DNA of 64,000 nucleotides from a marine actinobacterium MedAcidi-G3. GTDB taxonomy: Bacteria; Actinomycetota; Acidimicrobiia; Acidimicrobiales; Poriferisodalaceae. The notes under the pieces were generated by a model. It was not told where the DNA came from and ran no database searches. It saw nothing but the letters and a program-made list of their open reading frames with translations. The translations under genes were made by a program, and so were the position numbers. Below, piece after piece: positions 1 through 9,009 of the stretch (within the stretch, counting starts at the first letter, position 1; each line of letters starts with the position of its first letter). The stretch lies in assembly GCA_000817105.1 (NCBI GenBank), contig JUEP01000002.1, forward strand, positions 103,157 through 167,156. The letters are read 5' to 3'.

Positions 1-1
1 T

Positions 2-1270
2 CTTCCCCCTTTGGTCGTAATGACGCTTTGGTTTCGCACAGTTAGTGAGCGCGGTTACTCAGATGTTCGAGACCGAATCGCAAGTGTTCTGGCGGATCTT
101 TCGGAAAATCTGGCTGGGGTTCGGGTTATAGCTGCTCTTAATCGTCGCCGACAGAACGCTGAGTCTCATAGAAGTGTTGTGGGCGCATACCTTGACGCAA
201 ATCTCTATACCGCTAGAGCTGGCGCCATCTATGGTCCTGCAACTGAAGGGATAGGCATTGCTGCTCAAGCCATTGTCTTGTTAGTCGGTGGCTGGATGGT
301 TGTAGATGGTTCGCTTCAGGTCGGTGAGCTAACTGCGTTCGTGCTGTTTGTGAATACCTTCTTCGCACCGATCCAGCAGATGGTCCAGCTCTACAACACC
401 TACCAACAGGGGCAGTCAGGCCTTACTAAAATTGGAGATATTCTTGCCACAACGCCTTCGATAGTCGAGAGCGAAACTGCCGTTCCGCTCAGGCCTATTG
501 AGGGCCAAATCGAATTCAATTCAGTCACTTTTGCATATGGTGATAGGCCTGAGGTTCTTCGAGATATCAACCTCTGCATCAAAAAGGGAGAAACTTTCGC
601 CTTTGTTGGGCCAACCGGAGCTGGCAAAAGCACTATTGCGAAGTTGATAACCAGATTTTACGATCCGGTTTCAGGAGTTGTATCTATAGACGGACAAGAC
701 CTTAAGGACGTTCAGATTGAGTCGCTCCGCAAACAACTTGGAGTGGTCCCACAAGAACCATTTCTTTTCCATGGAACCATTCGTGACAATGTCGCCTTTG
801 CAAAACGCGACGCCAGTGACGAAGAGGTTCAAGAGGCCATCGCTCACGTAGGACTCAAAGAAACTGTCGACCAATTAGCCGACGGCATCAACACTCTTGT
901 CCATGAACGTGGAGTCTCACTATCGGCAGGGGAACGCCAGCTAATCGCTTTAGCTCGGGCATTTATCTCTCGACCGCGAGTGCTGGTTCTAGATGAAGCC
1001 ACGTCAAGCCTTGATTTGCGCTCTGAAGCGCAAATCGAAAACGTGTTGGATGGTTTACTCGAGGGGCGAACGGCAATCCTCATCGCTCACCGATTGGCTA
1101 CTGCTATGAAAGCGGACCGGATAGCTGTTATCGATCAAGGTCAGATAATCGAACTTGGGTCTCATGATGAGCTAATTGAACTTGGTGGTCGCTATTCAGA
1201 AATGTTCGACACTTGGTCTTCTCATTCTGAATCTGAGGGACCCCAGTCGACCGATCTGCCGTCGGATTAA
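2..1270 (+). CDS. ABC exporter, fused permease/ATPase (5' end outside window)
   Basis: The frame is open from base 2, so the gene enters from the left; family members are about 580-600 aa and roughly 420 are present. The first ~140 residues are the last transmembrane helices of the type-I exporter domain, followed by a complete nucleotide-binding domain. Visible are Walker A GPTGAGKST (about nt 608-634), the signature LSAGE, Walker B VLVLDEA (about nt 980-1000) and the H-loop AHRL. The family exports lipids, peptides or drugs as a homo- or heterodimer in the membrane; the substrate cannot be told. A second ABC ATPase gene starts 26 bases downstream, but that one is of the importer-like soluble type. 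Confidence 0.93.
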   Translation, partial: LPPLVVMTLWFRTVSERGYSDVRDRIASVLADLSENLAGVRVIAALNRRRQNAESHRSVVGAYLDANLYTARAGAIYGPATEGIGIAAQAIVLLVGGWMVVDGSLQVGELTAFVLFVNTFFAPIQQMVQLYNTYQQGQSGLTKIGDILATTPSIVESETAVPLRPIEGQIEFNSVTFAYGDRPEVLRDINLCIKKGETFAFVGPTGAGKSTIAKLITRFYDPVSGVVSIDGQDLKDVQIESLRKQLGVVPQEPFLFHGTIRDNVAFAKRDASDEEVQEAIAHVGLKETVDQLADGINTLVHERGVSLSAGERQLIALARAFISRPRVLVLDEATSSLDLRSEAQIENVLDGLLEGRTAILIAHRLATAMKADRIAVIDQGQIIELGSHDELIELGGRYSEMFDTWSSHSESEGPQSTDLPSD

Positions 1271-1296
1271 CGGTCGCAATCTGGCAAGCTGGCTGG

Positions 1297-2091
1297 ATGA
1301 CGGTCAGTTCCCCTGCAGCCGAACTTCTCGGCGTTTCAGTCAAATATGAGGAAAAGGTGATTCTTGGCCCTTTGGATCTAGAAATTTCTTCTTCGGATCG
1401 GTGGGTCGTCTTAGGGCCAAATGGAAGCGGCAAGACGAGCTTGATCAAAATTCTTTCGCTCTACCGCTATCCAACAACTGGAACCGTCAAAGTACTTGGC
1501 GAGACCTGGGGCGCTACCGATATCCGTCGACTAAGACAACGAATAGGTCTGGCCTCATCTTCCCTTCGAGATCAGTTTCGAGCAGACATATTAGGTCTGG
1601 ATATCGTTATGACAGCTAGACATGCGGCCCTGGAGACCTGGTGGCATGAATACTCTGAAGCTGATCGTCAAGCTGCAATAGATTGTCTGGCACGAATAGG
1701 CGCTGAAGCATTAGCAGCTCGGAAATTTCACACGATGTCTTCTGGAGAGCAACAACGAGTGCAACTGGCAAGAACTCTTATGGGGGAACCAGGGTTGCTA
1801 CTACTCGATGAACCTACAGCTGGCCTCGACCTTGTGGGAAGAGAGAAACTCGTATCCAGCTTGGCTTCTGTTGCTTCTGATCCTCAAACTCCAGCGACGC
1901 TTCTTGTAACCCACCACACCGACGAAATTCCTCCCGGTTTCACCCACGGACTCCTTTTGCGAGAAGGCCAACCTTTAGCATCCGGACCGATCAATGAGGT
2001 GTTAACCGCAGATTCATTGTCTGAGTGTTTCGGATTACGTCTCCAACTCGAGAATCGTGACGGACGGTGGCTGTCTTGGACCACGGGCTGA
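1297..2091 (+). CDS. Stand-alone ABC transporter ATP-binding protein
   Basis: A soluble ABC ATPase of 264 aa. Walker A GPNGSGKTS, signature MSSGEQQR, Walker B LLLLDEPTAGLD and switch HH (VTHHTDE) are all present, so it should be catalytically competent. It resembles ModF/YlmA-like ATPases that act without an adjacent permease. No permease or binding protein gene follows; the next gene is a methyltransferase. The substrate, and whether it is a transporter subunit at all, cannot be decided here. Confidence 0.88.
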   Translation: MTVSSPAAELLGVSVKYEEKVILGPLDLEISSSDRWVVLGPNGSGKTSLIKILSLYRYPTTGTVKVLGETWGATDIRRLRQRIGLASSSLRDQFRADILGLDIVMTARHAALETWWHEYSEADRQAAIDCLARIGAEALAARKFHTMSSGEQQRVQLARTLMGEPGLLLLDEPTAGLDLVGREKLVSSLASVASDPQTPATLLVTHHTDEIPPGFTHGLLLREGQPLASGPINEVLTADSLSECFGLRLQLENRDGRWLSWTTG

Positions 2092-2101
2092 AATCACACC
2101 C

Positions 2102-2911
2102 ATGACAGCTAACGAAGAACGTCGCCAGTCGCAAGTGTTTGGAGAAGTAGCAGAGATTTATCACCGTTACCGGCCTGAGTATCCCCAAAGCCTCTTTGAA
2201 TGGATCATAAGGACCTGCGAACCCTCGGCAACTGATTTGGTTGTTGACGTAGGTTGCGGCACCGGGAAGGCCTCCGGACCCCTTTTAAGACATGGGTTTG
2301 AGGTGCTCGGCCTAGAGCCAGATCCAGAGATGGCCGGCATTGCTCACCGAGAGTTCGAAGAGTTCGACTTGTTTTCAATTGATGAATACACGTTTGAGGA
2401 TTGGCCCAAAGTAGATAGGAAGGCGGGGCTGGTTATCGCAGGCCAGTCCTGGCATTGGACAGACCCTGAAGATCGCTTTCAGCGAGCAGCTTCGATCCTT
2501 AAGCCTGGGGGTTGGTTATGCCTTTTTTGGAATCGTCCTGAGTACGAGAAACAAGAGTTCGATGCCACTGTCAACCGTATTTACAACGAAGTCGCCCCTG
2601 AGTTGAAGAACACATTATTTTCGGTTTGTCTGCCTGGTTCAAAAGCGGCCATCACGGCTGATACCCCGACTCAAGAAATAGATATGAGCGGCTTGTTCGA
2701 GCCGGTACAAGAATTACAGATCTCGTGGGAAATCGAAATAACTACTCATCACCACATTCAAAGTCTGCGAACTCAATCCGACCACCGCATGTTGGAGCCC
2801 GACAAACGAAATAAGCTGTTTTGCCGTCTAGCGGAGGCAATCAATAGCTTTGGAGGGACATACAAACAGACCTTCACCACGCATGCTTATGCAGCGAAGC
2901 TGTCAGTCTGA
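2102..2911 (+). CDS. Class I SAM-dependent methyltransferase
   Basis: The N-terminus FGEVAEIYHRYRPEYP is the usual opening of Methyltransf_11-type enzymes, and motif I VVDVGCGTGKAS forms the SAM-binding loop. The frame is open back to 2057, but that would overlap the preceding ABC gene by 35 bases; the ATG at 2102 puts the conserved N-terminus at the start and leaves a 10-base gap. About 269 aa. The substrate is unknown. It is co-directional with the genes on both sides, so probably in one transcript. Confidence 0.85.
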   Translation: MTANEERRQSQVFGEVAEIYHRYRPEYPQSLFEWIIRTCEPSATDLVVDVGCGTGKASGPLLRHGFEVLGLEPDPEMAGIAHREFEEFDLFSIDEYTFEDWPKVDRKAGLVIAGQSWHWTDPEDRFQRAASILKPGGWLCLFWNRPEYEKQEFDATVNRIYNEVAPELKNTLFSVCLPGSKAAITADTPTQEIDMSGLFEPVQELQISWEIEITTHHHIQSLRTQSDHRMLEPDKRNKLFCRLAEAINSFGGTYKQTFTTHAYAAKLSV

Positions 2912-2923
2912 AAACATCTATTC

Positions 2924-3340
2924 ATGACGACTCATGCGGACCAGATCCGTTCATACTTCGAAGCTTGCAGTTCAGGCTCTAGCGAAGCGGTAGCAATGCA
3001 CTTCACAGAAGACGCCGTGATTTATGACACCAACCACTCGCCCATCGTGAACTCGAAGGCAATTGGGAAATTTTGGTCTCAAATGCATACCAAATGGGTG
3101 GGAGCAACCTGGATAGTTGAACGGGTCATCGAAACCAGTGATTCTGCAGCTATCGAATGGGTAATGGAAGGCGAGGTTTTAGGCCAACGATTTCAGATCC
3201 GTGGGAGTGAACACTACGAATTTGAAGACGGCCTAATAGCCGAGATCCGCCAGTATTGGACCTTCGATCCAGAAAGTCCCGGGGGCGGTTTAATCAAGTA
3301 CGCCTACGGAGAACCTGGCCATTTGGGTTTCGATGGCTGA
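2924..3340 (+). CDS. SnoaL-like (NTF2-fold) protein
   Basis: 138 aa with the helix-then-sheet pattern of the NTF2 superfamily: an N-terminal helix with IRSYFEACSSG, then a FTEDAVIYD strand and a C-terminal IRQYWTFDPE strand. Such proteins bind small hydrophobic ligands or act as cyclases or isomerases; no specific activity can be assigned. The stop codon overlaps the next gene by 8 bases, indicating translational coupling with a thioesterase. It is one of five SnoaL-like genes in this window. Confidence 0.8.
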   Translation: MTTHADQIRSYFEACSSGSSEAVAMHFTEDAVIYDTNHSPIVNSKAIGKFWSQMHTKWVGATWIVERVIETSDSAAIEWVMEGEVLGQRFQIRGSEHYEFEDGLIAEIRQYWTFDPESPGGGLIKYAYGEPGHLGFDG

Positions 3341-4019
3341 CGAACCCGATAACGCTGATGACGCAGCGCACATGGTCTACGAGGACCCCCAATTCATGTC
3401 GAGAAGTCGAGCCGCTTCTGCGTTACGACGTCTGGGTAATGCCTTTGTCCGCCACCGACTTTCAGACTCCGAGTTATCTTCCTTGACCAACTGGGCAACG
3501 TCAGTGGCTGAAAATCTAGAACGTTCCAACCCGGTAGCTCGCCCATCAGACTATTTCGAGCGCCGCTACAGCGACCCGCGGCCACCTGATGGCATCGAAG
3601 TAATCGCTTTTAGTGACCGAACTTTTAGTGGTCCAGCAAACCCAATGGGTGTTGAAGTCGAGGTCCGGCGGGAGGGAGACCAAGTTCTTAGCAGAGTGGT
3701 TTTCGGCCCTGCCTTCGAAAGTGCTCCCGAAAGGACCCATGGTGGAGCTGTTTCAGCCTTAGTCGACGACATTATGGGCTATCTGATGATCGTCCTCGGT
3801 GAAGCAGCGTACACAGCCAGCCTCAGAGTGGATTATCGAGACGGAGTTCCTATAAATCATCCAGTTTGGTTTCGTGCTTGGGTCTCAAATCGAGATGGCC
3901 GCAAGCTGACGGTCGACTTGGTGGTGCTGCCTGATAAAGATGGGCGGCCCGATGAGTCAGCTACGCCCATAGTGAACGCAGAGGGGCTGTTCATTATCCC
4001 TAGTGTTCATCATTCTTAA
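3333..4019 (+). CDS. PaaI-type hotdog thioesterase
   Basis: 228 aa. The C-terminal two thirds is a hotdog domain with the core RTHGGAVSALVDDIMGYL (HGG and the Asp of the long helix), as in PaaI-like acyl-CoA thioesterases that free CoA from stalled or aromatic acyl-CoAs. The N-terminal ~90 residues are a helical extension I do not recognise. The stop TAA is interlocked with the TAA of the convergent deacetylase gene (shared TTAA, 4016-4019). Confidence 0.82.
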   Translation: MADEPDNADDAAHMVYEDPQFMSRSRAASALRRLGNAFVRHRLSDSELSSLTNWATSVAENLERSNPVARPSDYFERRYSDPRPPDGIEVIAFSDRTFSGPANPMGVEVEVRREGDQVLSRVVFGPAFESAPERTHGGAVSALVDDIMGYLMIVLGEAAYTASLRVDYRDGVPINHPVWFRAWVSNRDGRKLTVDLVVLPDKDGRPDESATPIVNAEGLFIIPSVHHS

Positions 4020-4843
4020 TCTCCGGATTGTTTCGCCCGCCAACGATCCGATGCTTCTTGCAGGGTCACAAATGCGACGTCTTCGCGCTTTTCTATTTCG
4101 TCGACCAAAGTTTCAAACATGAGCATCCGGTGGCCTCGCCCAATTACTTGGGGATGCATTGTGTAGGTGAGAAGCCCTCCAGGCTCATGTTCACGAGCCC
4201 AGTCGAGATCACCCAGCCAAGTCTCTAAGACCGCTGAGGCAGGGGTGAGATTACCTCCTTTGGGAGGTATGTATTCAAACCAGGGGAAATCGTCAAGGTG
4301 CCAGGAAATGGGGAGCTCCACGAGATCTACTTCTGTTCCCCATGAAACGCCGACACCCTTTTCCCATTGATCTCCGGTTCTGCACCAATACGGTCGGACG
4401 TCGTGACCCATCAGCGAAGAGTCATACGAAAAGCCTTCCTGCACCAGAAGTTCGAAGGAATGCTCGCTCACATACCAACCAGGAGACCTCCACCCGACAG
4501 GTTTGTGGCCCGTCAGAGAGTAAAGAATAGAAGTTGCTTCTTGTAGAACTTCTAATTCCTGTTCGCGGCTAAGTCGAGCGGGACTTTCGTGGTGATTTCC
4601 GTGGTGTCCAATCTCATGCCCGCCCGCCACTATCTCTTCCAGCAGTTCCGGATATGTCGAAGCCGTCAAACCGGGAACAAAGAAGGTGGCCTTCGCAGAG
4701 CGTCTTTCTAGGAGTTCTAGGATCCGACGGGTTCCTATTACCCCGAACTCGCCCCTACTAAAAGCTGTTTTGTCTTTGCTGCCCATCCACAACGAAATTG
4801 TGTCGACATCGAAAGTGAGGCTGACTAAGAATTGATCTGGCAC
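4016..4843 (-). CDS. Polysaccharide deacetylase family protein (NodB fold)
   Basis: 275 aa, one NodB homology domain. Motif 1 TFDVDT gives Asp12/Asp14, and motif 2 GHEIGHHGNHHE supplies the metal-binding histidines. It resembles the cytoplasmic HpPgdA/allantoinase-like branch, and no signal peptide is seen. The reaction would be metal-dependent deacetylation or amide hydrolysis on a small substrate; secretion and cell-wall action are unlikely. The start lies 16 bases after the acyl-CoA dehydrogenase stop, so the two probably share a transcript. Confidence 0.85.
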   Translation of the reverse strand: MPDQFLVSLTFDVDTISLWMGSKDKTAFSRGEFGVIGTRRILELLERRSAKATFFVPGLTASTYPELLEEIVAGGHEIGHHGNHHESPARLSREQELEVLQEATSILYSLTGHKPVGWRSPGWYVSEHSFELLVQEGFSYDSSLMGHDVRPYWCRTGDQWEKGVGVSWGTEVDLVELPISWHLDDFPWFEYIPPKGGNLTPASAVLETWLGDLDWAREHEPGGLLTYTMHPQVIGRGHRMLMFETLVDEIEKREDVAFVTLQEASDRWRAKQSGD

Positions 4844-4859
4844 AGAAAGATTCTGGCAT

Positions 4860-6104
4860 CTACCAATCGGTTTTGTTCTGCAAAAGTTCAGAGAACGGGG
4901 TATCTCTGTCTGGCCCTGGTTCCTTTGGAAGGCCTAAAACTCGCTCGCCGATTATATTTCGCTGAACTTCATCGGTTCCTCCGTAGATGGAAGGGGCAGG
5001 CGAAAAGATTGCCATTTCTTGGATGACGCCCTCGGTCGCAGCTTGCTCTCCCCAGAGGACCATCTCGGGTCCGAGTATTGCTCCTGCTAGTTCACGTGTC
5101 CGGTGAAGCGCTGAGGTCATGAGGATTTTGGCCAAATTTCCCTCGCCGCCCGTTTGCTGATTCTTGTTGCGCGTTCTTTGTGAATTCATTCTCATTAATT
5201 CAAGTTCGGTGTGTAGTTGCGCAAGTTCTTGGCGTATCAGCGTGTCGTCAAGTTTGTCTCGCTCTTCAGCCAAATCTCGCAGAAGTTGCAGTGTTCCGGG
5301 ACCCACTCCTCCCGCTGCTAGAGCCAGCCGCTTGCCTACAAATGAGCCTGCTGGTTTTTGAAGATGGCCAGCGATGCTGCCGGGGTGAGCAGCGGCGTAT
5401 GCCATTCCGTGACCGCCGCCAATTCCGGCACGTTCCACCATCAGTGTCGTGTTGGCGACACGCCATCCTTCGTTGAGATCACCGATTACGTCAGAGTGAG
5501 AAACTCGGGCCTCGTCTATGAAAACCTCATTAAACAAAGATCGGCCCGTCATTTCTCGGAGTGGTCGGATCTCGACACCCTGTTGGTCCATAGGGAATGC
5601 GAACCAGCTAATTCCTCTATGTTTTGATGCGTCGGGATCCGTTCGAGCGATCAGCATCCCATAGTCGGCATGTTGACCTTCAGAAGTCCAAACTTTTTGT
5701 CCGCTTATTACCCATTCGTCACCATCACGTACTGCTTTAGTTTGCAGCCCGGCGAGATCGCTTCCGGCTCCCGGTTCGGAGAACAGCTGACACCAGGAAT
5801 CTGTGCCATCAAGAATTTGGGGAACATATTTTTCAATTTGTGATTCATTCCCGTGAGCGAGAATCGTTGGAGCAGCCAACATCATTCCCAAACCTGCCGG
5901 GGAGCCTATGCAACCGTTCTCTCTCAACGCTGCCGCAAGAACACGGGTCTCAGCGCGGCCCCACCCTTTACCAAACGGTTCTGGAAGTCCGGGGTTGCTA
6001 TATCCCGACACGGAGAGTCGCTGCCACCACTCTCGCACTGGTAGGTCGGGATCCCAGTTGGCGTCTATCCATGCATCGATTTCAGTGCGCAACTCATTAC
6101 TCAT
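4860..6104 (-). CDS. Acyl-CoA dehydrogenase (FadE type)
   Basis: 414 aa FAD-dependent acyl-CoA dehydrogenase introducing the alpha,beta double bond. The flavin/substrate motif CQLFSEPGAGSDLAGLQTKA and the C-terminal YGGTDEVQRNIIGERVLGLP are typical of actinobacterial FadE paralogues. The position that carries the catalytic Glu in medium-chain enzymes (YEGT) is Gly here; Glu224 in LMVERAG lies where isovaleryl/long-chain dehydrogenases keep theirs, so it is probably the base. Downstream is the deacetylase; upstream is a divergent intergenic region shared with the gene at 6235. Confidence 0.9.
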   Translation of the reverse strand: MSNELRTEIDAWIDANWDPDLPVREWWQRLSVSGYSNPGLPEPFGKGWGRAETRVLAAALRENGCIGSPAGLGMMLAAPTILAHGNESQIEKYVPQILDGTDSWCQLFSEPGAGSDLAGLQTKAVRDGDEWVISGQKVWTSEGQHADYGMLIARTDPDASKHRGISWFAFPMDQQGVEIRPLREMTGRSLFNEVFIDEARVSHSDVIGDLNEGWRVANTTLMVERAGIGGGHGMAYAAAHPGSIAGHLQKPAGSFVGKRLALAAGGVGPGTLQLLRDLAEERDKLDDTLIRQELAQLHTELELMRMNSQRTRNKNQQTGGEGNLAKILMTSALHRTRELAGAILGPEMVLWGEQAATEGVIQEMAIFSPAPSIYGGTDEVQRNIIGERVLGLPKEPGPDRDTPFSELLQNKTDW

Positions 6105-6234
6105 GTGAAAGCTCCCATGGGGGTTGATAACTGAGCGTCTTCTTGCCCTATTGACGCTACCTGCGGGTGAGGATAGAGAACAGCTCGCGTTCGCGCTAAC
6201 TTCACATCTAATAATTGATTAAACGGGGGCAAAG

Positions 6235-6549
6235 TTGACCGGTCAGGCTCGAATAACTATCGATCGAATTAATCATTATCGAGACACCGTTAGGGCCTAT
6301 CAAGTGAAAATCGATGGCCAGGTGGCCGGCCGCGTTAAGGACGGCAAGCAGGAGACTTTCGAAATTTCACCTGGCACTCACCAAGTCCGCGTTCGACTTA
6401 TGTGGCTGCAAAGCCCCACCGTTGAAGTTCACCTCGAAGAAGGTGCTGAAGCAACATTGCGGACGGGACCCAATGGTGGGCTCCTTCAAGCCTGGCGAAT
6501 TTATTTCGCCCCGCATACAGCTATGTTCCTGGAAGAACGCAACTCCTAG
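6235..6549 (+). CDS. Small PEGA-like beta-domain protein
   Basis: 104 aa, TTG start preceded by a G-rich stretch (cgggggcaaag). Residues ~24-75 (VKIDGQVAGRVKDG through EISPGTHQVRVR) look like a PEGA-type beta-sandwich: a ligand-like strand, a Gly-rich turn and a GxHxVRV strand. No signal peptide or membrane segment is clear, and the function is unknown. The TAG stop is interlocked with the TAG of the convergent HAD gene (CTAG at 6546-6549). Confidence 0.65.
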   Translation: MTGQARITIDRINHYRDTVRAYQVKIDGQVAGRVKDGKQETFEISPGTHQVRVRLMWLQSPTVEVHLEEGAEATLRTGPNGGLLQAWRIYFAPHTAMFLEERNS

Positions 6550-7349
6550 TCGGCCATAAGCTGTTCGAGTACAACAGCTACGCCGTCTTGGTCGTGGCTA
6601 GGGGCGACATCGCTGGCTAATGAAAGTATTTTTGGATGTCCATTCTTCATTGCAACAGAATGTCCGGCCCACGAAAACATTTCTAAGTCGTTGAGGCCGT
6701 CACCAAAAACCCAAGCTTTCGATGCGTCGATCGAATTAGCCGTCGCGATCGCGTCTAACTCCGACCCTTTGCTGATGCCTGACGCGACAATCTCAGGGGT
6801 CTCAAGGCCAGAGGGTCTTACTTCAGTCCCGTCAGGCATTTGGGAACTCATAACTTCAATTGCCTTCATCGGAGCTAAATCTTTGCAATCTAAAAGCCAT
6901 GTCAAAACGGGACCATCAAGCGCTGCCAAAGCATCCGGAACTCGAACCGGCATCATCGAAAAATCGGTTGGGAAATCGTGAGTGAAGTGTTCATCCCAGA
7001 TGTGTCGACCATCGGCCATGTCTGCCGCTAGTCCGACATCGGGGATTAAACGACGGGCCAGTTGCGCGCTCGCTCTAGTCTGCACTTCGGTCATAGCATT
7101 AAGCTTCACCAGCTTGCCATCGGCTTTGTGCACAGAAGCACCGTTCAAGCAGACGCAATAATCAACTACTCCTAAAACGCTGACCGTGTCGGTTACAGCC
7201 TTCCATGGACGTCCCGTTGCTAAAGCGATTGTGCAGCCTTGATTCTTCATTTCTCTCACCGCTTGTCGAACTCTCGGCGATAACGATCCATCTGAGCGCA
7301 GCAAAGTTCCATCCATGTCAAAAGCAATTAGCTCAGGGAAGGCGCTCAT
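6546..7349 (-). CDS. HAD-IIB (Cof-type) phosphatase
   Basis: 267 aa. Motif I FDMDGTLL (Asp11, Asp13), a Thr in ALATGRP and motif III/IV GDGLNDLEMF are in place, with a type-IIB cap between them. Cof-like enzymes dephosphorylate sugar phosphates, nucleotides or flavin precursors in the cytosol; the substrate is not predictable. It is the last gene of a leftward run that begins with the TIGR03084 gene at 10430, lying 37 bases after the SDR. Confidence 0.88.
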   Translation of the reverse strand: MSAFPELIAFDMDGTLLRSDGSLSPRVRQAVREMKNQGCTIALATGRPWKAVTDTVSVLGVVDYCVCLNGASVHKADGKLVKLNAMTEVQTRASAQLARRLIPDVGLAADMADGRHIWDEHFTHDFPTDFSMMPVRVPDALAALDGPVLTWLLDCKDLAPMKAIEVMSSQMPDGTEVRPSGLETPEIVASGISKGSELDAIATANSIDASKAWVFGDGLNDLEMFSWAGHSVAMKNGHPKILSLASDVAPSHDQDGVAVVLEQLMAD

Positions 7350-7386
7350 GGTTCAGAACCGTACATCGGATGCACGACAGCGAAGA

Positions 7387-8178
7387 TTATGTGTCGATGG
7401 TTCCGCCGTCTGCTTTGAAATCGGCGCCAGTTATGTGCCAAGCGGCCTCACTAGCGAGAAAGGCCACATAACGTCCTATGTCATGTGGCTCAGGGATTCG
7501 ACCGGTCAGGTTGGGGGTCACATTTTCTATCGCCCAACGCTGCACCTGCTCCCATCCTTCGACATTGTGGCGGCTCGCTCTTTTCTCCAACATTTCGCGA
7601 ACTTCATGAGTAGCGATGATGCCCGGGCTAATTAGGTTGGCTGTAATGCCTGTGCCGTTGAGGTCTTTCGCCAGACTTCTCACGGCGACTGGCAGGGCAG
7701 CCTTTGAGGCGTAGTAGTCAGGGTTTTCTTTCCCTGGTTTTTCTGTACCCACGGTGCCGAGGAATATGATTCGCCCCCAACCACGTTCCTTCATTGAGGG
7801 CAAGACTCTTTGTGTAAGTCGAACACCGGAAACAACATTGGTTTCCCAGGCTTCATGCCAGAGTTCTGCAGGGTCGCTCCAGTTGGTCTTTGCGGGCGCT
7901 CCATAGTTGTTTACGAGAACTTCGACAGGGCCACATCTGTGTTCGACATCAGAAACTATGTTCTCGACGCCATCGGTTGTTAAGAGGCTTCCGTGGACCT
8001 CTATGGCCTCGCCTCCGCCAAGACGAATTTCATCCGCTACAGCTGACGCTTGTCCTTCTTGGTGACCGTGGATCGCGACAATCGCTCCTTCTGTGGCCAG
8101 AACTTTCGCCGTTCCTGCTCCTGTTCCCCGGTAGGAACCAGAAATCAGAACTACCTTGCCCTTTAAACCGAGGTCCAT
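7387..8178 (-). CDS. Short-chain dehydrogenase/reductase
   Basis: 263 aa classical SDR: cofactor loop SGSYRGTGAGTA, NNYG in place of NNAG, catalytic YxxxK as YYASKAAL, and a C-terminal GADFKADGG. The start is supported by AAGGAG 6 bases before the ATG. It probably oxidises or reduces a hydroxyl/keto group with NAD(P)(H). It lies 17 bases downstream of the double-hotdog thioesterase, suggesting a role in the same acyl-CoA route. Confidence 0.88.
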   Translation of the reverse strand: MDLGLKGKVVLISGSYRGTGAGTAKVLATEGAIVAIHGHQEGQASAVADEIRLGGGEAIEVHGSLLTTDGVENIVSDVEHRCGPVEVLVNNYGAPAKTNWSDPAELWHEAWETNVVSGVRLTQRVLPSMKERGWGRIIFLGTVGTEKPGKENPDYYASKAALPVAVRSLAKDLNGTGITANLISPGIIATHEVREMLEKRASRHNVEGWEQVQRWAIENVTPNLTGRIPEPHDIGRYVAFLASEAAWHITGADFKADGGTIDT

Positions 8179-8195
8179 CGCAGGCTCCTTCGCAT

Positions 8196-9008
8196 TTAGT
8201 CGATCGCTTTCGCTGTGGCTGTCGCAATGTCTAGAAGTCGATCATTATTTCCTACGTCGATGATTCTGACTCTGCTCGTAACCGAATCCTTGTCCGCTCT
8301 GAGTAGCTCGCCTTCAACCCTGAATGGCCCTGACTTAGCCTGAGATAGGTAATGGATCTCTGCAGATAGGCAACGCATTGGTAAGCCTGTTGTTATGGAA
8401 CCTAGGTGAGTTGCCATCGCGTCGACCAGAACCGCTACAGCTCCGCCTTGAATGGAGCCGAAAGAGTTGTGGATACGCGAGTGATGCGGCAGTTCAATTA
8501 CCGCTCGTTTCGGGTTTATCTCGATCTGCAGATAGTCGTTCAGCATGGGTCGGTTACTGAACTCTTCCTCGCTCGCGTAATCAACAGTCCTTCCTTTAGC
8601 GGTTCCTACAGTGGGATTGTCGCTGCGCGCAGGCAAACGAGCGTAGGTGCATGTTGAACGCGCTACTTCACCAAGATCGTCGCTGATGTACGTTTCTGTA
8701 ACCACATTGTTTCTCCCGATCCGTAATGGCTGACACTCCGCTACTACTTCGGTGCCTTCTGCACGTCGACGAATCACAGTTCCCAGTTCCAACGTGGCTA
8801 CCCAATCGGGTTCAACCTGCATCACTCCGTGGTGACCCGCTACAGAATCGACAAGGGTGGCGATCGCACCAAGGCGAAGCCAGCCACCAGCGTCTAGCAG
8901 GTCAGGCAGAATTGGCATGCTGGCGCTTACATTTCCTTCACCGTCAACAAGGTGGCGAAGCCGCAAATGTCGGAGAATATGGTTCTTCGGAGGGTATGAC
9001 CGAGCCAT
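8196..9008 (-). CDS. Double-hotdog acyl-CoA thioesterase
   Basis: 270 aa made of two hotdog units: the first around LGAIATLVDSVAGHH, the second around SIQGGAVAVLVDAMATH. It resembles PaaI/4HBT_3-type thioesterases. The frame runs upstream to 9167, inside coaE; the ATG at 9008, one base after the coaE stop, is the sensible start. An acyl-CoA hydrolase immediately after dephospho-CoA kinase gives a CoA-centred gene pair. Confidence 0.8.
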   Translation of the reverse strand: MARSYPPKNHILRHLRLRHLVDGEGNVSASMPILPDLLDAGGWLRLGAIATLVDSVAGHHGVMQVEPDWVATLELGTVIRRRAEGTEVVAECQPLRIGRNNVVTETYISDDLGEVARSTCTYARLPARSDNPTVGTAKGRTVDYASEEEFSNRPMLNDYLQIEINPKRAVIELPHHSRIHNSFGSIQGGAVAVLVDAMATHLGSITTGLPMRCLSAEIHYLSQAKSGPFRVEGELLRADKDSVTSRVRIIDVGNNDRLLDIATATAKAID

Positions 9009-9009
9009 G

